From NCBI RefSeq assembly GCF_024172165.1, contig NZ_JAMZEB010000002.1, positions 12,545,501 through 12,609,500 of the forward strand: a stretch of 64,000 bases of DNA, read 5' to 3'. A model generated the notes under the pieces. That model had not been told where the DNA came from. It did no database searches and saw only the letters and a program-made list of their open reading frames with translations. This DNA comes from Nonomuraea thailandensis (GTDB lineage: Bacteria; Actinomycetota; Actinomycetes; Streptosporangiales; Streptosporangiaceae). Within the stretch, counting starts at the first letter, position 1; the number at the start of each line of letters is the position of its first letter. Positions 43,318 through 51,609 of this stretch are shown piece by piece. The translations under genes and the position numbers were made by a program.

Positions 43318-44745
43318 TCAGAGGTGGGCTTCGAGCAGGATGTGGGCCACGACGTTGGCGGCCGAGTAGTCGTCGGGCAGGCCGTCGAGGAAGCCGGTGT
43401 CCTGGCCCAGGGTCAGCAGGGGCGGCTCGGCGTACCCGTCGGCGCGGTGCTGGCCGAGCCCGATGGCGGCCAGCAGGCCGTTGCACAGGCAGCGCCGGCC
43501 CTCCGCCTCCTCGGCGGGACGGCCCTTGCGCACGTAGACCTCCACCGGCTCGGCGGCGCAGCGGTAGCCGAGCGAGCCGTCCGCCTTCTCGTACGGTGTC
43601 CGCAGGTAGCCCAGGTCGCACAGGCGGGGCCGGGCCTCGTACACGTCCTGCTCCGACAACGTCCCCGGCACGGCGGCGACCTTGAACGGGAACCCCGTGG
43701 GCGAGGCCCGCGGGTCGTTGCGCACGAGCCCGGCCTTCCTGCGCAGCCGGCGGCGCAGCGCGGGATCGAGCCCGGACTCCCGGCACAGCGCGAACGCCGA
43801 CCCCACCTGGATCCCCTCGGCGCCCGCCGCCAGGGCGCGCTCCAGCCCGCCGGGCGTGCCGTAGCCGCCGGCCAGCCAGAACGGCAGCCCGAGCGCGGCC
43901 ACCTTGGCCAGGTCGGCCTCGTCGCGCGGCCCGTACACCGGCTCGCCCGCCGCGTCGACGACCATCCGCCCGCGCGGCGGCGCGCTGTGGCCGCCCGCGA
44001 CCGGCGTCTCGATCACGAACCCGTCCGGCCTCGTCAGGGGAGCGCGGGCCAGGTAGGCGGCCAGCACGTGCGACGAGACGATCGCCAGGAACCGGGGCCT
44101 GGGCACCGGCGCGAGCCGCCGGCCGAGCAGGGCCGCCGGGTCGATCCCGGCCGTGTGCCCCTCGCCGTCCGCCACGGCGACCGAGATCCGGCCGGGGCGC
44201 TGCCCTGCCAGGTCGTCGAGCAGGCGCGGGATCTCGGCCGGGATGCCCGCGCCCATCAGCACGTAGTCGGCTCCGGCCAGCACCGCGCCGTAGGCGGCGG
44301 CGGGGGTGGCGAGCTGGATCTTCTCCAGGTAGTTGACGCCGACCGGGCCGCCGTGCCCCTCCTTGGCGAGGAACACCTCGGCGAAGTTGGCGACCACGGT
44401 CAGCTCGTCACGGGCGCGGCTGCCGCGCAGGCCGAGCCTGGGCACCGGCCGGTAGGGAACGCCTTCGGCGGTGCCGCCGGGCACGAAGTAGCGGCCGAGC
44501 ACCCGCTCGGCGATCTCGGGCACGGGGAAGCTCGCCAGCGCGCGGCGCAGGTCTCCGCCGGGGTCGCCGAGCTGCAGCCGCCTGGCCAGGGTGACGTCCA
44601 GCGCCGTGCCCGACACGACGCCGAGCTGGCCGGTCATCGCCACGGCCCGCGCCAGCCGCCACCCGGACACCCCCACGCCCATCCCGCCCTGGATCAGCAC
44701 CGGACGGATCGGCGCGGGCTCCGTCACGTGCGTCGGGTCAGCCAC
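43318..44745 (-). CDS. Nitronate monooxygenase / PfaD-like FMN enzyme
   Basis: TIM-barrel flavoprotein of 475 residues. VLIQGGMGVGVSGWRLARAV at the N-terminus and VETPVAGGHSAPPRGR-like text (here IETPVAGGHSAPPRGR) are family signatures; the His in AGGHSAPP is the usual active-site residue. YVLMGAGIPAEIP and GAEGIQVGSAFALC frame the FMN phosphate site. The C-terminal 130 residues include CDLGYLRTPY and RRCLCNGLL, with several Cys. The GTG start overlaps the Acg-like gene by 8 bases, so both are one operon. It may detoxify nitro compounds formed alongside nitrate reduction; a lipid-related PfaD role is the alternative. Confidence 0.85.
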   Translation of the reverse strand: MADPTHVTEPAPIRPVLIQGGMGVGVSGWRLARAVAMTGQLGVVSGTALDVTLARRLQLGDPGGDLRRALASFPVPEIAERVLGRYFVPGGTAEGVPYRPVPRLGLRGSRARDELTVVANFAEVFLAKEGHGGPVGVNYLEKIQLATPAAAYGAVLAGADYVLMGAGIPAEIPRLLDDLAGQRPGRISVAVADGEGHTAGIDPAALLGRRLAPVPRPRFLAIVSSHVLAAYLARAPLTRPDGFVIETPVAGGHSAPPRGRMVVDAAGEPVYGPRDEADLAKVAALGLPFWLAGGYGTPGGLERALAAGAEGIQVGSAFALCRESGLDPALRRRLRRKAGLVRNDPRASPTGFPFKVAAVPGTLSEQDVYEARPRLCDLGYLRTPYEKADGSLGYRCAAEPVEVYVRKGRPAEEAEGRRCLCNGLLAAIGLGQHRADGYAEPPLLTLGQDTGFLDGLPDDYSAANVVAHILLEAHL

Positions 44746-45745
44746 GCCGGGCCTCCCGCAGGTCGACGACCTCGTACACCGGCCGTCGCGGCACCCGCGC
44801 GACCGGCGGCCCGTAGCCGAACCTGGCCAGCATCTGCACGTGCCCGAACGGCCCCGCCCGGTCGCCGCGGTGCTGCGGAGCGCGCAGGTCCAGCGGCTGG
44901 CTGAACAGCGACGCCGCCAGGCCGTGCGCGGTGGCGGTGAGCAGCACGCGCTGCAGCGCCTGCCCGGCGCGCAGCCAGTCCCGCGGCCCGTCCTGCCTGG
45001 TGAACAGGGCCGCCAGCCGCGGCTCCGGCTCGAAGACCGCGCTCGGCCGCGCGGCGCCGGGGGCGAAGTCCCGCAGGGGCAGCGCGCCGCGCACGGGGCG
45101 CGGGCCGAAGGCGTGCTCGGGCACGCCGTCGGAGCGGACGTCCGAGCCGGTCCATCGGGCCAGCTCGGCCCGGTACGACGCGTCGGCGGCCAGCGTGTCC
45201 TCGGCCGCGCCCACCATGTCGAGCACCCGCCGTGCCGTCCTGCCCGTCACCGGCACCAGCGTCGCGCGCTCGGCGTGGGCGGCGTGGACCAGCTCGACGA
45301 AGACGTCCCTGGGCGGCGGCTGCCCGTCGAAGGGGAACCGGTTCGTGCGCCGGTGCGGGATCATCCCGTACAGCAGGCACTCGTCCGCCCGCGGCGGCTC
45401 TCCCGGCACGGCCCGCACGGTGGCCAGCAGGTCGGGGCGCTCGCCCGGATCGGGCAGGGCCGTCACGCGCGCGTCGTGGCCGGTCATCCGGAGCGCCAGC
45501 CTGAGGTTGAACAGCGCGGCCCCGCAACTGATGCCGAGCCCGCGCCCCATCGGGTCCGTGGCGATCAGCAACCGGTCGAGGTCCGCGTACAGCTCCATGG
45601 TGGCGTCGTCGACCCGGCGGAAGCGCCAGGGCTGGGTGTTGTGCACGGACGGCGCGGCCACGGCGGCGCCCACCGCCCTGCGCACCCCGGCACGCGTCGC
45701 GAACGGCGGCGCGCCGGGATCGGTCACGGGGACATCAGCAGACAT
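44738..45745 (-). CDS. Acg-family FMN-binding nitroreductase-like protein
   Basis: Protein of 335 residues related to Rv2032 (Acg), a DosR-regulon member in Mycobacterium tuberculosis. AAVAAPSVHNTQPWRF (residues about 25-40) is the nitroreductase-fold N-terminal signature, and GISCGAALFNLRLALRMTGHD is the family follow-on. HRRTNRFPFDG and LLTATAHGLAASLFSQPLD complete the pattern. Acg proteins are thought to sequester FMN. The start MSADVP at 45745 is preferred because the DosR-type boxes lie 36 bases upstream; the open frame extends further but would run through them. It is co-transcribed with the nitronate monooxygenase gene. Confidence 0.87.
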   Translation of the reverse strand: MSADVPVTDPGAPPFATRAGVRRAVGAAVAAPSVHNTQPWRFRRVDDATMELYADLDRLLIATDPMGRGLGISCGAALFNLRLALRMTGHDARVTALPDPGERPDLLATVRAVPGEPPRADECLLYGMIPHRRTNRFPFDGQPPPRDVFVELVHAAHAERATLVPVTGRTARRVLDMVGAAEDTLAADASYRAELARWTGSDVRSDGVPEHAFGPRPVRGALPLRDFAPGAARPSAVFEPEPRLAALFTRQDGPRDWLRAGQALQRVLLTATAHGLAASLFSQPLDLRAPQHRGDRAGPFGHVQMLARFGYGPPVARVPRRPVYEVVDLREARRG

Positions 45746-45780
45746 GAACCCAAGATGTCGTGATCCACCAGGCCCGAGGC

Positions 45781-45816
45781 AGGGACCAAAGTCCCTCAGA
45801 ACAGGTCCGATGGACC
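45781..45816 (-). promoter_or_regulatory. Two DosR/DevR-type boxes before the Acg-like gene
   Basis: AGGGACCAAAGTCCCT (45781-45796) is the exact reverse complement of the box before narG. GGTCCGATGGACC (45804-45816) is the inverse of the second narG box. Order and spacing match those at narG relative to the start. They lie between the Acg-like gene and the divergent DUF885 gene and might act on both. Confidence 0.72.
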
Positions 45817-45888
45817 CGTGCGCGAGGCGGCCCCGGACCAGGCGAGACGATCTACCGGCACGCCCGGCCGTCCGGATACTGTGACCCG

Positions 45889-47502
45889 ATGACACCGATC
45901 TTCAGGCTTTGTGAGCAGTATGTCGGGAAGTCGGCCGAACTCGATCCGATCAGCGCGGAGATCTCCGGAGTCTCCGCCGGTTTCGCCCCGGCGACCGACT
46001 TCGGCCCGGACGGCCACGCCGCCCGCGCCGAGCTGATCCGCCGCACCCTGGCCGAGCTGTCCGGGCTGGCCGTGACCTCGGAGGCGGACCGGCACGCGGC
46101 CGACCACCTGCGCGAACGCCTGGAGGCGGAGTCGGCCTGGCACGAAAGCGGGGAGCCGCTGCGCGAGCTGCGCGGCCAGTTCGGGCTGGTCAACCTCATC
46201 CGCGACAGCGTCGACCTGCTCCCGCGCGGTGACGACGACCGATGGCGCGACGTCGCCGCCCGCCTGGAGGCCGTGCCGGTGATGCTGGCGAGCTGGCGCG
46301 CCGGCCTCGACCTGGGCCTGGACAGGGGGCTGCCGGCGGCCCGGCGGCAGGCGCTGGAGGCCGCCGCCCAGGCCGAACGCTTCGCCGGCGTGCACGACGC
46401 CCTGGTGACCTCCTACGGCGACGGGCCGCTGGCGGGCGAGCTCGCCGCGGCGGCGGCCTCGGCCCACGCCGCCTACACCGAGACGGCCCGCTACCTGCGC
46501 GCGGACTACGCGCCCCGGGCGGCGGAACGGGACGGGGTCGGCGCGGAACGTTACGCCGTGGCGGCCCGGCAGAGCCTCGGCGCCGACCTGGACCCGGTGG
46601 AGGCCTACGCCTGGGGCTGGGCCGAGCTGGAACGGATCGAGGCCGAGATGGCCACCGAGATCGAGCGCGTCCGGCCGGGCGCGAGCTGGCCGGAGGTGAG
46701 CGCGTTCCTCGACGAGACCCACTGCGTGGCCGGGGTGGACGCCTACCGGGGCTGGCTGCAGGAGCGGCACGACCGGGCCATCAGCGAGCTGGACGGCACG
46801 CACTTCGACATCGCCCCGCCGCTGCGGACGGTCGAGGTGACCATCGCCGCCGCGTCGGCCGCCGGATCCCCCTACTACACGCCGCCGACCGAGGACCTGG
46901 CCCGGCCCGGCCGCACCTGGTGGCCGCTCGGCGGCCGGGAGCGGTTCGCGACCTGGCGGGAGCTGACGACCGTCTTCCACGAGGGCGTGCCCGGCCATCA
47001 CCTGCAGATGGGCGCCGTGATGGCCGCGGGGGACACGCTGTCGCGCTTCGCCCGGATCGAGGGGGTGAGCGGGCACAGCGAGGGCTGGGCGCTGTACGCC
47101 GAACGGCTCGCGGACGAGCTGGGCTGGTTCGCCGACCCCGGCACCCGGCTGGGCATGCTGGCCGGGTCGGCGCTGCGCACGGCGCGCGTGGTCATCGACA
47201 TCGGCGTGCATCTGGAGCTGCCGCTGCCCGACGGGTCGCGGTGGACGTTCGGCAAGGCGTGCGAGGTGCTGAGCGAGCGTGGCCGCGCCAACTCCCACCG
47301 GGTCCATCCCGAGGTGGTGCGCTACTTCGGCTGGCCCGCCCAGGCGATCTCCTACAAGCTCGGGGAGCGGGCCTGGCTGGCGGCCCGCGAGACGGCCATG
47401 CGGCGGCCGGGGTTCGACCTCAAGGGCTGGCACACCGCCGCCGTCGGCCTCGGCCCGATCGGCCTCGGCCGCCTCGCCGAGACGCTGGAGCGGGTGAGCT
47501 GA
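45889..47502 (+). CDS. DUF885-family predicted metallopeptidase
   Basis: A 537-residue cytoplasmic protein. The motif FHEGVPGHHLQ (near residues 364-374) is the HExxxHH-type metal site of DUF885, and EGVSGHSEGWALYAERLADELGW holds the downstream Glu ligand. RYFGWPAQAISYKLGERAW is the usual C-terminal signature. Relatives are probably zinc carboxypeptidases. ATG 45889 is chosen from the coding pattern; an earlier in-frame start would overlap the DosR-type boxes. No signal peptide is seen. Confidence 0.88.
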   Translation: MTPIFRLCEQYVGKSAELDPISAEISGVSAGFAPATDFGPDGHAARAELIRRTLAELSGLAVTSEADRHAADHLRERLEAESAWHESGEPLRELRGQFGLVNLIRDSVDLLPRGDDDRWRDVAARLEAVPVMLASWRAGLDLGLDRGLPAARRQALEAAAQAERFAGVHDALVTSYGDGPLAGELAAAAASAHAAYTETARYLRADYAPRAAERDGVGAERYAVAARQSLGADLDPVEAYAWGWAELERIEAEMATEIERVRPGASWPEVSAFLDETHCVAGVDAYRGWLQERHDRAISELDGTHFDIAPPLRTVEVTIAAASAAGSPYYTPPTEDLARPGRTWWPLGGRERFATWRELTTVFHEGVPGHHLQMGAVMAAGDTLSRFARIEGVSGHSEGWALYAERLADELGWFADPGTRLGMLAGSALRTARVVIDIGVHLELPLPDGSRWTFGKACEVLSERGRANSHRVHPEVVRYFGWPAQAISYKLGERAWLAARETAMRRPGFDLKGWHTAAVGLGPIGLGRLAETLERVS

Positions 47503-47755
47503 CCGGCCGGTCCGGTCGGCGCCGTCGGCGGACCGGTGGTGCGGCCTTGCCCCCCGGCCGGTCAGGTGAGTGCCGCGCCGGCGGCGGGCCGGCCGGCCCG
47601 CAGCTCGCCCCGCGCCGCCTCGATGGCCACCTCGAGAGCGCCGGCCACGCCGGTGCCGTCGAAGCAGGCGGTCCACGCCACGGCCACGCCGGCCAGCGGG
47701 GCGGCGTCGTGCACGACGTACGTCGCCGCCGGCCGCGCGCTCCTCGGTCAGACTG

Positions 47756-48094
47756 ATGACCATGGCGATGACGTACGAACTCGGCGAGATCATGGCAGAA
47801 CGGCAGCTCGACGCCGTGACCACCGAAGGCGCCCGCTCCCAGGTGACGATCAGGCTCGGCAGGCCGCGTCCCGACGAGCTGAGCGCGAACGGCGACTGGT
47901 GCTGCCCGCACCGGATCACGGGTCTGGGGGAGGAGAGCGTCGGCGTGGCGTTCGGCGTGGACTCGCTGCAGGCCCTCCTGCTGAGCGTGTACAAGGTGCG
48001 GCTGAAGCTGGACGAGCGGGCGGCGGCCGCGAACGTCCGGCTCGACTGGCTGGGACAGCCGGATCTCGGCCTGGAAATCGTCCCGCGCGACTGA
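47756..48094 (+). CDS. Small uncharacterised protein
   Basis: About 112 residues, beginning MTMAMTYELGEIMAERQLDA. Three in-frame ATG codons lie at 47756, 47762 and 47768 and none has a clear ribosome site. The sequence NGDWCCPHRITGLGEESVGVAFGVDSLQALLLSVYKVRLKL suggests a small alpha/beta domain found in several actinomycete hypothetical proteins. No function can be given. The gap before it carries a possible degraded minus-strand frame. Confidence 0.7.
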   Translation: MTMAMTYELGEIMAERQLDAVTTEGARSQVTIRLGRPRPDELSANGDWCCPHRITGLGEESVGVAFGVDSLQALLLSVYKVRLKLDERAAAANVRLDWLGQPDLGLEIVPRD

Positions 48095-48161
48095 GTCACA
48101 CTTTCGCGGCGCCGGGGGTCAAGGCGATGAAGACCTCGAACGCACCATGAAGGAGCACCCG

Positions 48162-48503
48162 ATGAACATCGCCTACACCGTCGTCACCGTCCTGGCCGCC
48201 CTCTGGGTGGGCTTCTCGGCCCTGTCGGTCTTCATCAGCGCCAAGTGGGTCGTGGAGCCCCTCGCCGAGTACGGCGTCGCCCGCCGCTGGTGGCCGTGGC
48301 TCGGCACCGCCAAGGCCGCCGGAGCCCTGGGGCTGCTGGCCGGCCTGTTCGTGCCGGTGATCGGCGTCCTGGCCACGATCGGCCTGGTGATCTACTTCAC
48401 GGGGGCCCTCGTCACCGTGGCCAGGGCCCGCTCGTACGCCCACCTGCCCTTCCCCCTGCTGTACCTGGCTCCGGTGGTGGGCGCGTTCCTGCTCGGAGCA
48501 TGA
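48162..48503 (+). CDS. DoxX-like four-helix membrane protein
   Basis: A 113-residue protein with four hydrophobic segments. VLAALWVGFSALSVF, then KWVVEPLAEYGVARRWWPWLGTAKAAGALGLLAGLFVPVIG and YLAPVVGAFLLGA match small DoxX/DUF-type proteins. ATG 48162 is chosen because AAGGAG lies seven bases upstream; an ATG 15 bases earlier is in frame. Such proteins are linked to redox or membrane stress in some bacteria, but no partner is evident here. Confidence 0.8.
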   Translation: MNIAYTVVTVLAALWVGFSALSVFISAKWVVEPLAEYGVARRWWPWLGTAKAAGALGLLAGLFVPVIGVLATIGLVIYFTGALVTVARARSYAHLPFPLLYLAPVVGAFLLGA

Positions 48504-48595
48504 AGGAACGGCCGGCGCGGCGTGGCGTCACCCGCAGGGGGCGGCGGCCTGGCCACAATGAGGAAAGGCCAGGTCACAGCGTACCGGGAGGGCGA

Positions 48596-49033
48596 ATGCG
48601 GGCCATCGTCGGCACGGCGGCGGCGGTCGTCCTCGTCCTCGCCGCCCCCGGGGCCGCCCACGCCGGGACGCCGCCGTGGCGCAAGCTCACGTCCTTCTTC
48701 GTCACGCCGTACGCGCCCCACCAGAACGACGTCATCCGGGTGCTCCTGCACTGCCCCGACGAGGCGAACCACGCGATCGTCGGCTCCACCGCCTTCCCCC
48801 TGAAGGGCTCCTGGCGCGCCTACCGCGAGGTGGGCGTCGGCCTCACAGGGCGGAACTTCGGCAGGCGGGGCATCATCATCTCCCGGTACGCGCCGCCCGG
48901 GCACCACGAGGTGCGCATGAAGTGCGTCAAGGTGACCATCGACAAGGCCACCCACCTCAGGAAGGTCAAGGTGCTCAGCCGCGCTTCGGAGCCGCTCTTC
49001 GTCCGGGAGTTCCGCGTCCGGCAGTACTTCTGA
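48596..49033 (+). CDS. Small secreted protein of unknown function
   Basis: A 145-residue protein. A signal peptide covers residues 1-23 (cleavage near GAAHAG) and GGGAGG precedes the start. The mature part is basic, with two Cys (LLHCPDE and MKCVKVT) that could pair, and ends VREFRVRQYF. The beta-rich pattern suggests an Ig-like or similar small domain. No family was recognised. Confidence 0.72.
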   Translation: MRAIVGTAAAVVLVLAAPGAAHAGTPPWRKLTSFFVTPYAPHQNDVIRVLLHCPDEANHAIVGSTAFPLKGSWRAYREVGVGLTGRNFGRRGIIISRYAPPGHHEVRMKCVKVTIDKATHLRKVKVLSRASEPLFVREFRVRQYF

Positions 49034-49099
49034 CCCGGCTGAGCCCGGCGCAGGCGATCCCCATACCCTCGGGTCGGCGAAATCGCGCCGCACGGGTTC

Positions 49100-49332
49100 A
49101 TGGCGCACGAGCACAGCGCCCACGGCGTGCTCCAGGGCCTGTTGCTGCCGGCCCTGCTGTGGTCGACGTGGAGGCCTGCACCTGGCTGGGCAACCAGGCG
49201 CACGTCGGCGAGAGCGCGCCGCTCGGCGGGTTCTACGCGCCGGCGCTGTTCGGCGGGGCGGCGCTCCACCTGGGCGGGCACGTGCTGTTCGGCAACCGAG
49301 TACGCCGAGCAGCGCCGCGAGCTGCGCCAGTA
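49100..49332 (+). pseudogene. Remnant of a low-temperature-requirement A (LtrA) membrane protein
   Basis: Two frames carry parts of an LtrA C-terminus. One reads MAHEHSAHGVLQGLLLPALLWSTW. The other reads LGNQAHVGESAPLGGFYAPALFGGAALHLGGHVLFGN, matching the AHVGE and GGxALYLxGHVxFR pattern of that family. The N-terminal two thirds is missing and the frame is broken, so this is a decayed copy. Confidence 0.45.
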
Positions 49333-49348
49333 GGCTCCGGCGCCCCGG

Positions 49349-50008
49349 TCAGCCGTGCAGCAGCGCGTACGCGCGTACGGTGAAGGTGCCCATGCCGCGG
49401 ACGGCGGGCGGAGCGGCGTGGAAGGTGAACGAGCGCCCCGCCAGCCGCTCCAGCCCGGTCAGGTGCTCCACCACCGGGATGCCGGCGGCCAGCAGCTTCG
49501 TGTGGGCCGGGCGGGACAGGTCGCCGACGTCGTCGATGTTCACCGAGTCGATGCCCATGAGGGCGGCCCCCTGCTCCGCCAGCCATTCGACGGCGCCGGA
49601 GGTCAGGAACGGGTGCGACGGGTGGCCGTAGCGCTCCGTGCGCCAGTGCCGGTCCCAGCCCGTGTGCACCAGCACCGCCCTGCCGCGCACCTCGTGCTTG
49701 TCGAACGCCTCCGGCCCGATCGCCCTCGGGTCGCCGGCGGAGACCAGCACCCCCTCCAGGTTCACCAGCTTCGACAGGGGCAGCTCGCTCAGGTCCTGGC
49801 CGTCCGGGTAGCGGTGGAAAGGAGTGTCGAGGTAGGTGCCGGTGTTCGCCACCATGCCGATGCGGCCGATCTGGAACTCCGTGCCGGGGGCGTACGTGCC
49901 GCGCGACGACTCCCGCGTGACGTGGTCGGCGATCTCGGGCCCCGGCAGCCCCGGGTAGGTGATCATGCCGTGCTCGACGACATGCGACAGATCCACCAGC
50001 TCGTTCAT
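49349..50008 (-). CDS. Cyclase/kynurenine-formamidase-like protein with altered metal motif
   Basis: A 219-residue member of the cyclase family, metal-dependent amidohydrolases. The usual HGTHxDxPxH site reads NTGTYLDTPFH at residues 55-65, so Asn55 and Tyr59 replace two His, while Asp61 and His65 remain. The second half has GIDSVNIDDVGD and VEHLTGLERL, typical of the fold. The activity may differ from classical formamidases. GGGAGG before ATG 50008 supports the start. It is 29 bases downstream of the SDR gene on the same strand and probably co-transcribed. Confidence 0.83.
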   Translation of the reverse strand: MNELVDLSHVVEHGMITYPGLPGPEIADHVTRESSRGTYAPGTEFQIGRIGMVANTGTYLDTPFHRYPDGQDLSELPLSKLVNLEGVLVSAGDPRAIGPEAFDKHEVRGRAVLVHTGWDRHWRTERYGHPSHPFLTSGAVEWLAEQGAALMGIDSVNIDDVGDLSRPAHTKLLAAGIPVVEHLTGLERLAGRSFTFHAAPPAVRGMGTFTVRAYALLHG

Positions 50009-50037
50009 CCCAGCCCTCCCTGCTCGACCCCTCGACC

Positions 50038-50781
50038 CTACCTCTGCTGCGCTAGCCACTCCTCGAAGGTGGTCGGCGCGAGGCGGGCGCCCTCGCCGGG
50101 CAGCAGCGCGTCGCCGGCCATCTCCGTGCCGAACAACGCCGACCACGTCGGCACCAGCCTCACCTCGCGCCCGCGCGCCTGGTGCGTCCGGCGGGCCATG
50201 TCCACCAGGTCCTGCGGCTCGGGCCCGGCGACGTCGGCGTAGCGTCCCTTCGGGTCGCCCACCGCGATCTCGGCCAGCACCCCGGCCACGTCGGCGGGCG
50301 CGATCGGCTGCACGAGCAGCGGCGCGATCGTGGCCACGCCGTCCTGCTCGGTCCAGCTCGACACCATCGCGGCGAAGTCGTGGAACTGCGTGGCCGGCAC
50401 GATCGTCCACGGCACCGGGCCCGCCTCCACCAGGCGCTCCTGCTCACGCTTGCCGGCGTAGTGGGCGTTGCCCTCCACGCGGTGCACCCCCACGATCGAC
50501 AGCAGCACGTGGTGGCGCACCCCTGCTCGCTCCTCGGCGGCCAGCAGGTTGCGCGTGGTGTCGGCGAAGTAGGCCACCGTCTCCTCGCGCGTGGCTCCCT
50601 GGCCGTTGACCGCGTCCACCACCGCGTCCACGCCGGTCAGCGCGGCGTCCAGCCCCTCGCCGGTGACGAGGTCCACGCCGAGGGAGCGGCTGATGCGCAC
50701 CACGTCATGGCCGTCCCGTTCGAGGGCGGTGGCGGTCAGGGCGCCGATGTTCCCGGTCGCGCCGGCAACGGCGATCCGCAT
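50038..50781 (-). CDS. NAD(P)-binding atypical SDR
   Basis: A 247-residue protein. The dinucleotide motif is VAGATGNIGALTATAL, near residues 4-19. HHVLLSIVGVHRVEGNAHYAGKREQERLVEAG contains Tyr-x3-Lys, so the active-site pair is plausible. WTIVPATQFHDFA is typical of NmrA/YwnB-like proteins. It is divergent from an Rrf2 regulator, which probably controls it through the 71-base shared promoter region. Confidence 0.87.
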   Translation of the reverse strand: MRIAVAGATGNIGALTATALERDGHDVVRISRSLGVDLVTGEGLDAALTGVDAVVDAVNGQGATREETVAYFADTTRNLLAAEERAGVRHHVLLSIVGVHRVEGNAHYAGKREQERLVEAGPVPWTIVPATQFHDFAAMVSSWTEQDGVATIAPLLVQPIAPADVAGVLAEIAVGDPKGRYADVAGPEPQDLVDMARRTHQARGREVRLVPTWSALFGTEMAGDALLPGEGARLAPTTFEEWLAQQR

Positions 50782-50841
50782 GATGATCTCCTTCTCGATC
50801 TCGTATCGTCCCGACCGTATCTCGGACTAAATCGATCCGCA

Positions 50842-50854
50842 ATATCCGCGATAT
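50842..50854. promoter_or_regulatory. Palindrome overlapping the Rrf2 start, possible autoregulatory site
   Basis: ATATC-CGC-GATAT has perfect 5-bp arms and ends on the Rrf2 start codon. It lies in the short gap to the divergent SDR gene. Binding by the Rrf2 protein is inferred from position only. Confidence 0.4.
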
Positions 50855-51338
50855 GCTGTCGATCGTGAAGCTGCCCGTGAGCACCGAATGGCTCTTGCAC
50901 TGCGCGACGTCCCTCGCCCAGCTCGACCCGGGCGCCACCGCCTCGGCGGCGCAGCTCGCCGACTACTACGACCTGCCGGCCCCCTACCTGGCCAAGCAGC
51001 TCCAGTCGCTCGTCAGGGCCGGGGTGCTGTCGGCGACGACCGGGCCGCGGGGCGGCTTCCGGCTGGCGCGGGCGGCGTCCGAGATCACGCTGCTGCAGAT
51101 CGTCGAGGCGGTGGACGGCGCGGCGATGCCGTACGAGTGCCGCGAGATCCGTCAGCAGGGGCGGGGCGCGCTGCCGCCCGAGGAGTGCCGGCGCGCCTGC
51201 GTCCTGGCGGAGAAGATGGCCGACGCGCACCGGGCGTGGCGGGGCAGCCTCGCCGGGGTCTCGCTCGCCGACATCCTCGCCGAGCTGCCCGCGTACGCGC
51301 CGGAGCGCACCAGGTCCCGCCTCACCGGCCGGACATGA
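50853..51338 (+). CDS. Rrf2-family transcriptional regulator
   Basis: A 161-residue winged-helix regulator. AAQLADYYDLPAPYLAKQLQSLVRAGVLSATTGPRGGFRLAR (residues 32-73) is the Rrf2 DNA-binding domain. Cys96, Cys112 and Cys116 follow, a three-Cys set that in relatives binds an iron-sulfur cluster or senses redox change, though the spacing here (x15 and x3) is not canonical. It is divergent from the SDR gene and convergent with the ferredoxin gene, from which a perfect hairpin separates it. Confidence 0.9.
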   Translation: MLSIVKLPVSTEWLLHCATSLAQLDPGATASAAQLADYYDLPAPYLAKQLQSLVRAGVLSATTGPRGGFRLARAASEITLLQIVEAVDGAAMPYECREIRQQGRGALPPEECRRACVLAEKMADAHRAWRGSLAGVSLADILAELPAYAPERTRSRLTGRT

Positions 51339-51342
51339 CAAA

Positions 51343-51374
51343 GGGCGCGCGTGCGGCCGTCCGCACGCGCGCCC
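51343..51374. terminator. Perfect bidirectional hairpin
   Basis: The arms GGGCGCGCGTGCGG and CCGCACGCGCGCCC form a perfect 14-bp stem with a 4-base loop. It lies exactly between the stops of the Rrf2 and ferredoxin genes. Confidence 0.85.
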
Positions 51375-51386
51375 TCGAACCTTGCG

Positions 51387-51581
51387 TTACTCGCTCACCT
51401 CGATGGCGGCGCCGGGGCAGACCGCGGCGGACTCGCGGACCACCGCGTGCTGGTCCTCGCCCGGCTCGGCGTTCAGCAGGACCACGATGCCGTCATCCTC
51501 CCGCTGGTCGAACACCTCGGGCGCGAGCAGCACGCACGATCCGGCGCCGCAGCACTTGTCCTCGTCGACGGTGACCTTCAT
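51387..51581 (-). CDS. [3Fe-4S]-type ferredoxin
   Basis: A 64-residue electron carrier for P450 enzymes. Cluster ligands are Cys10, Cys16 and Cys55, the last in CPGAA. Ala13 stands where a fourth Cys would sit, so a 3Fe-4S cluster is expected. Cys11 beside Cys10 is an extra Cys of unclear role. It lies 28 bases downstream of the P450 gene and is the last gene of the reductase-P450-ferredoxin operon. Confidence 0.93.
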   Translation of the reverse strand: MKVTVDEDKCCGAGSCVLLAPEVFDQREDDGIVVLLNAEPGEDQHAVVRESAAVCPGAAIEVSE

Positions 51582-51609
51582 CTCCTGACTCCCTCCTCGT
51601 TGATCGTTG

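Noticed and set aside
47562..47714. Possible 50-residue minus-strand frame beginning VHDAAPLAGVAVAWTACFDG
   Set aside because: The coding bias is suggestive but there is a stop just upstream, no ribosome site and no recognised family; it may be a gene remnant but cannot be supported.
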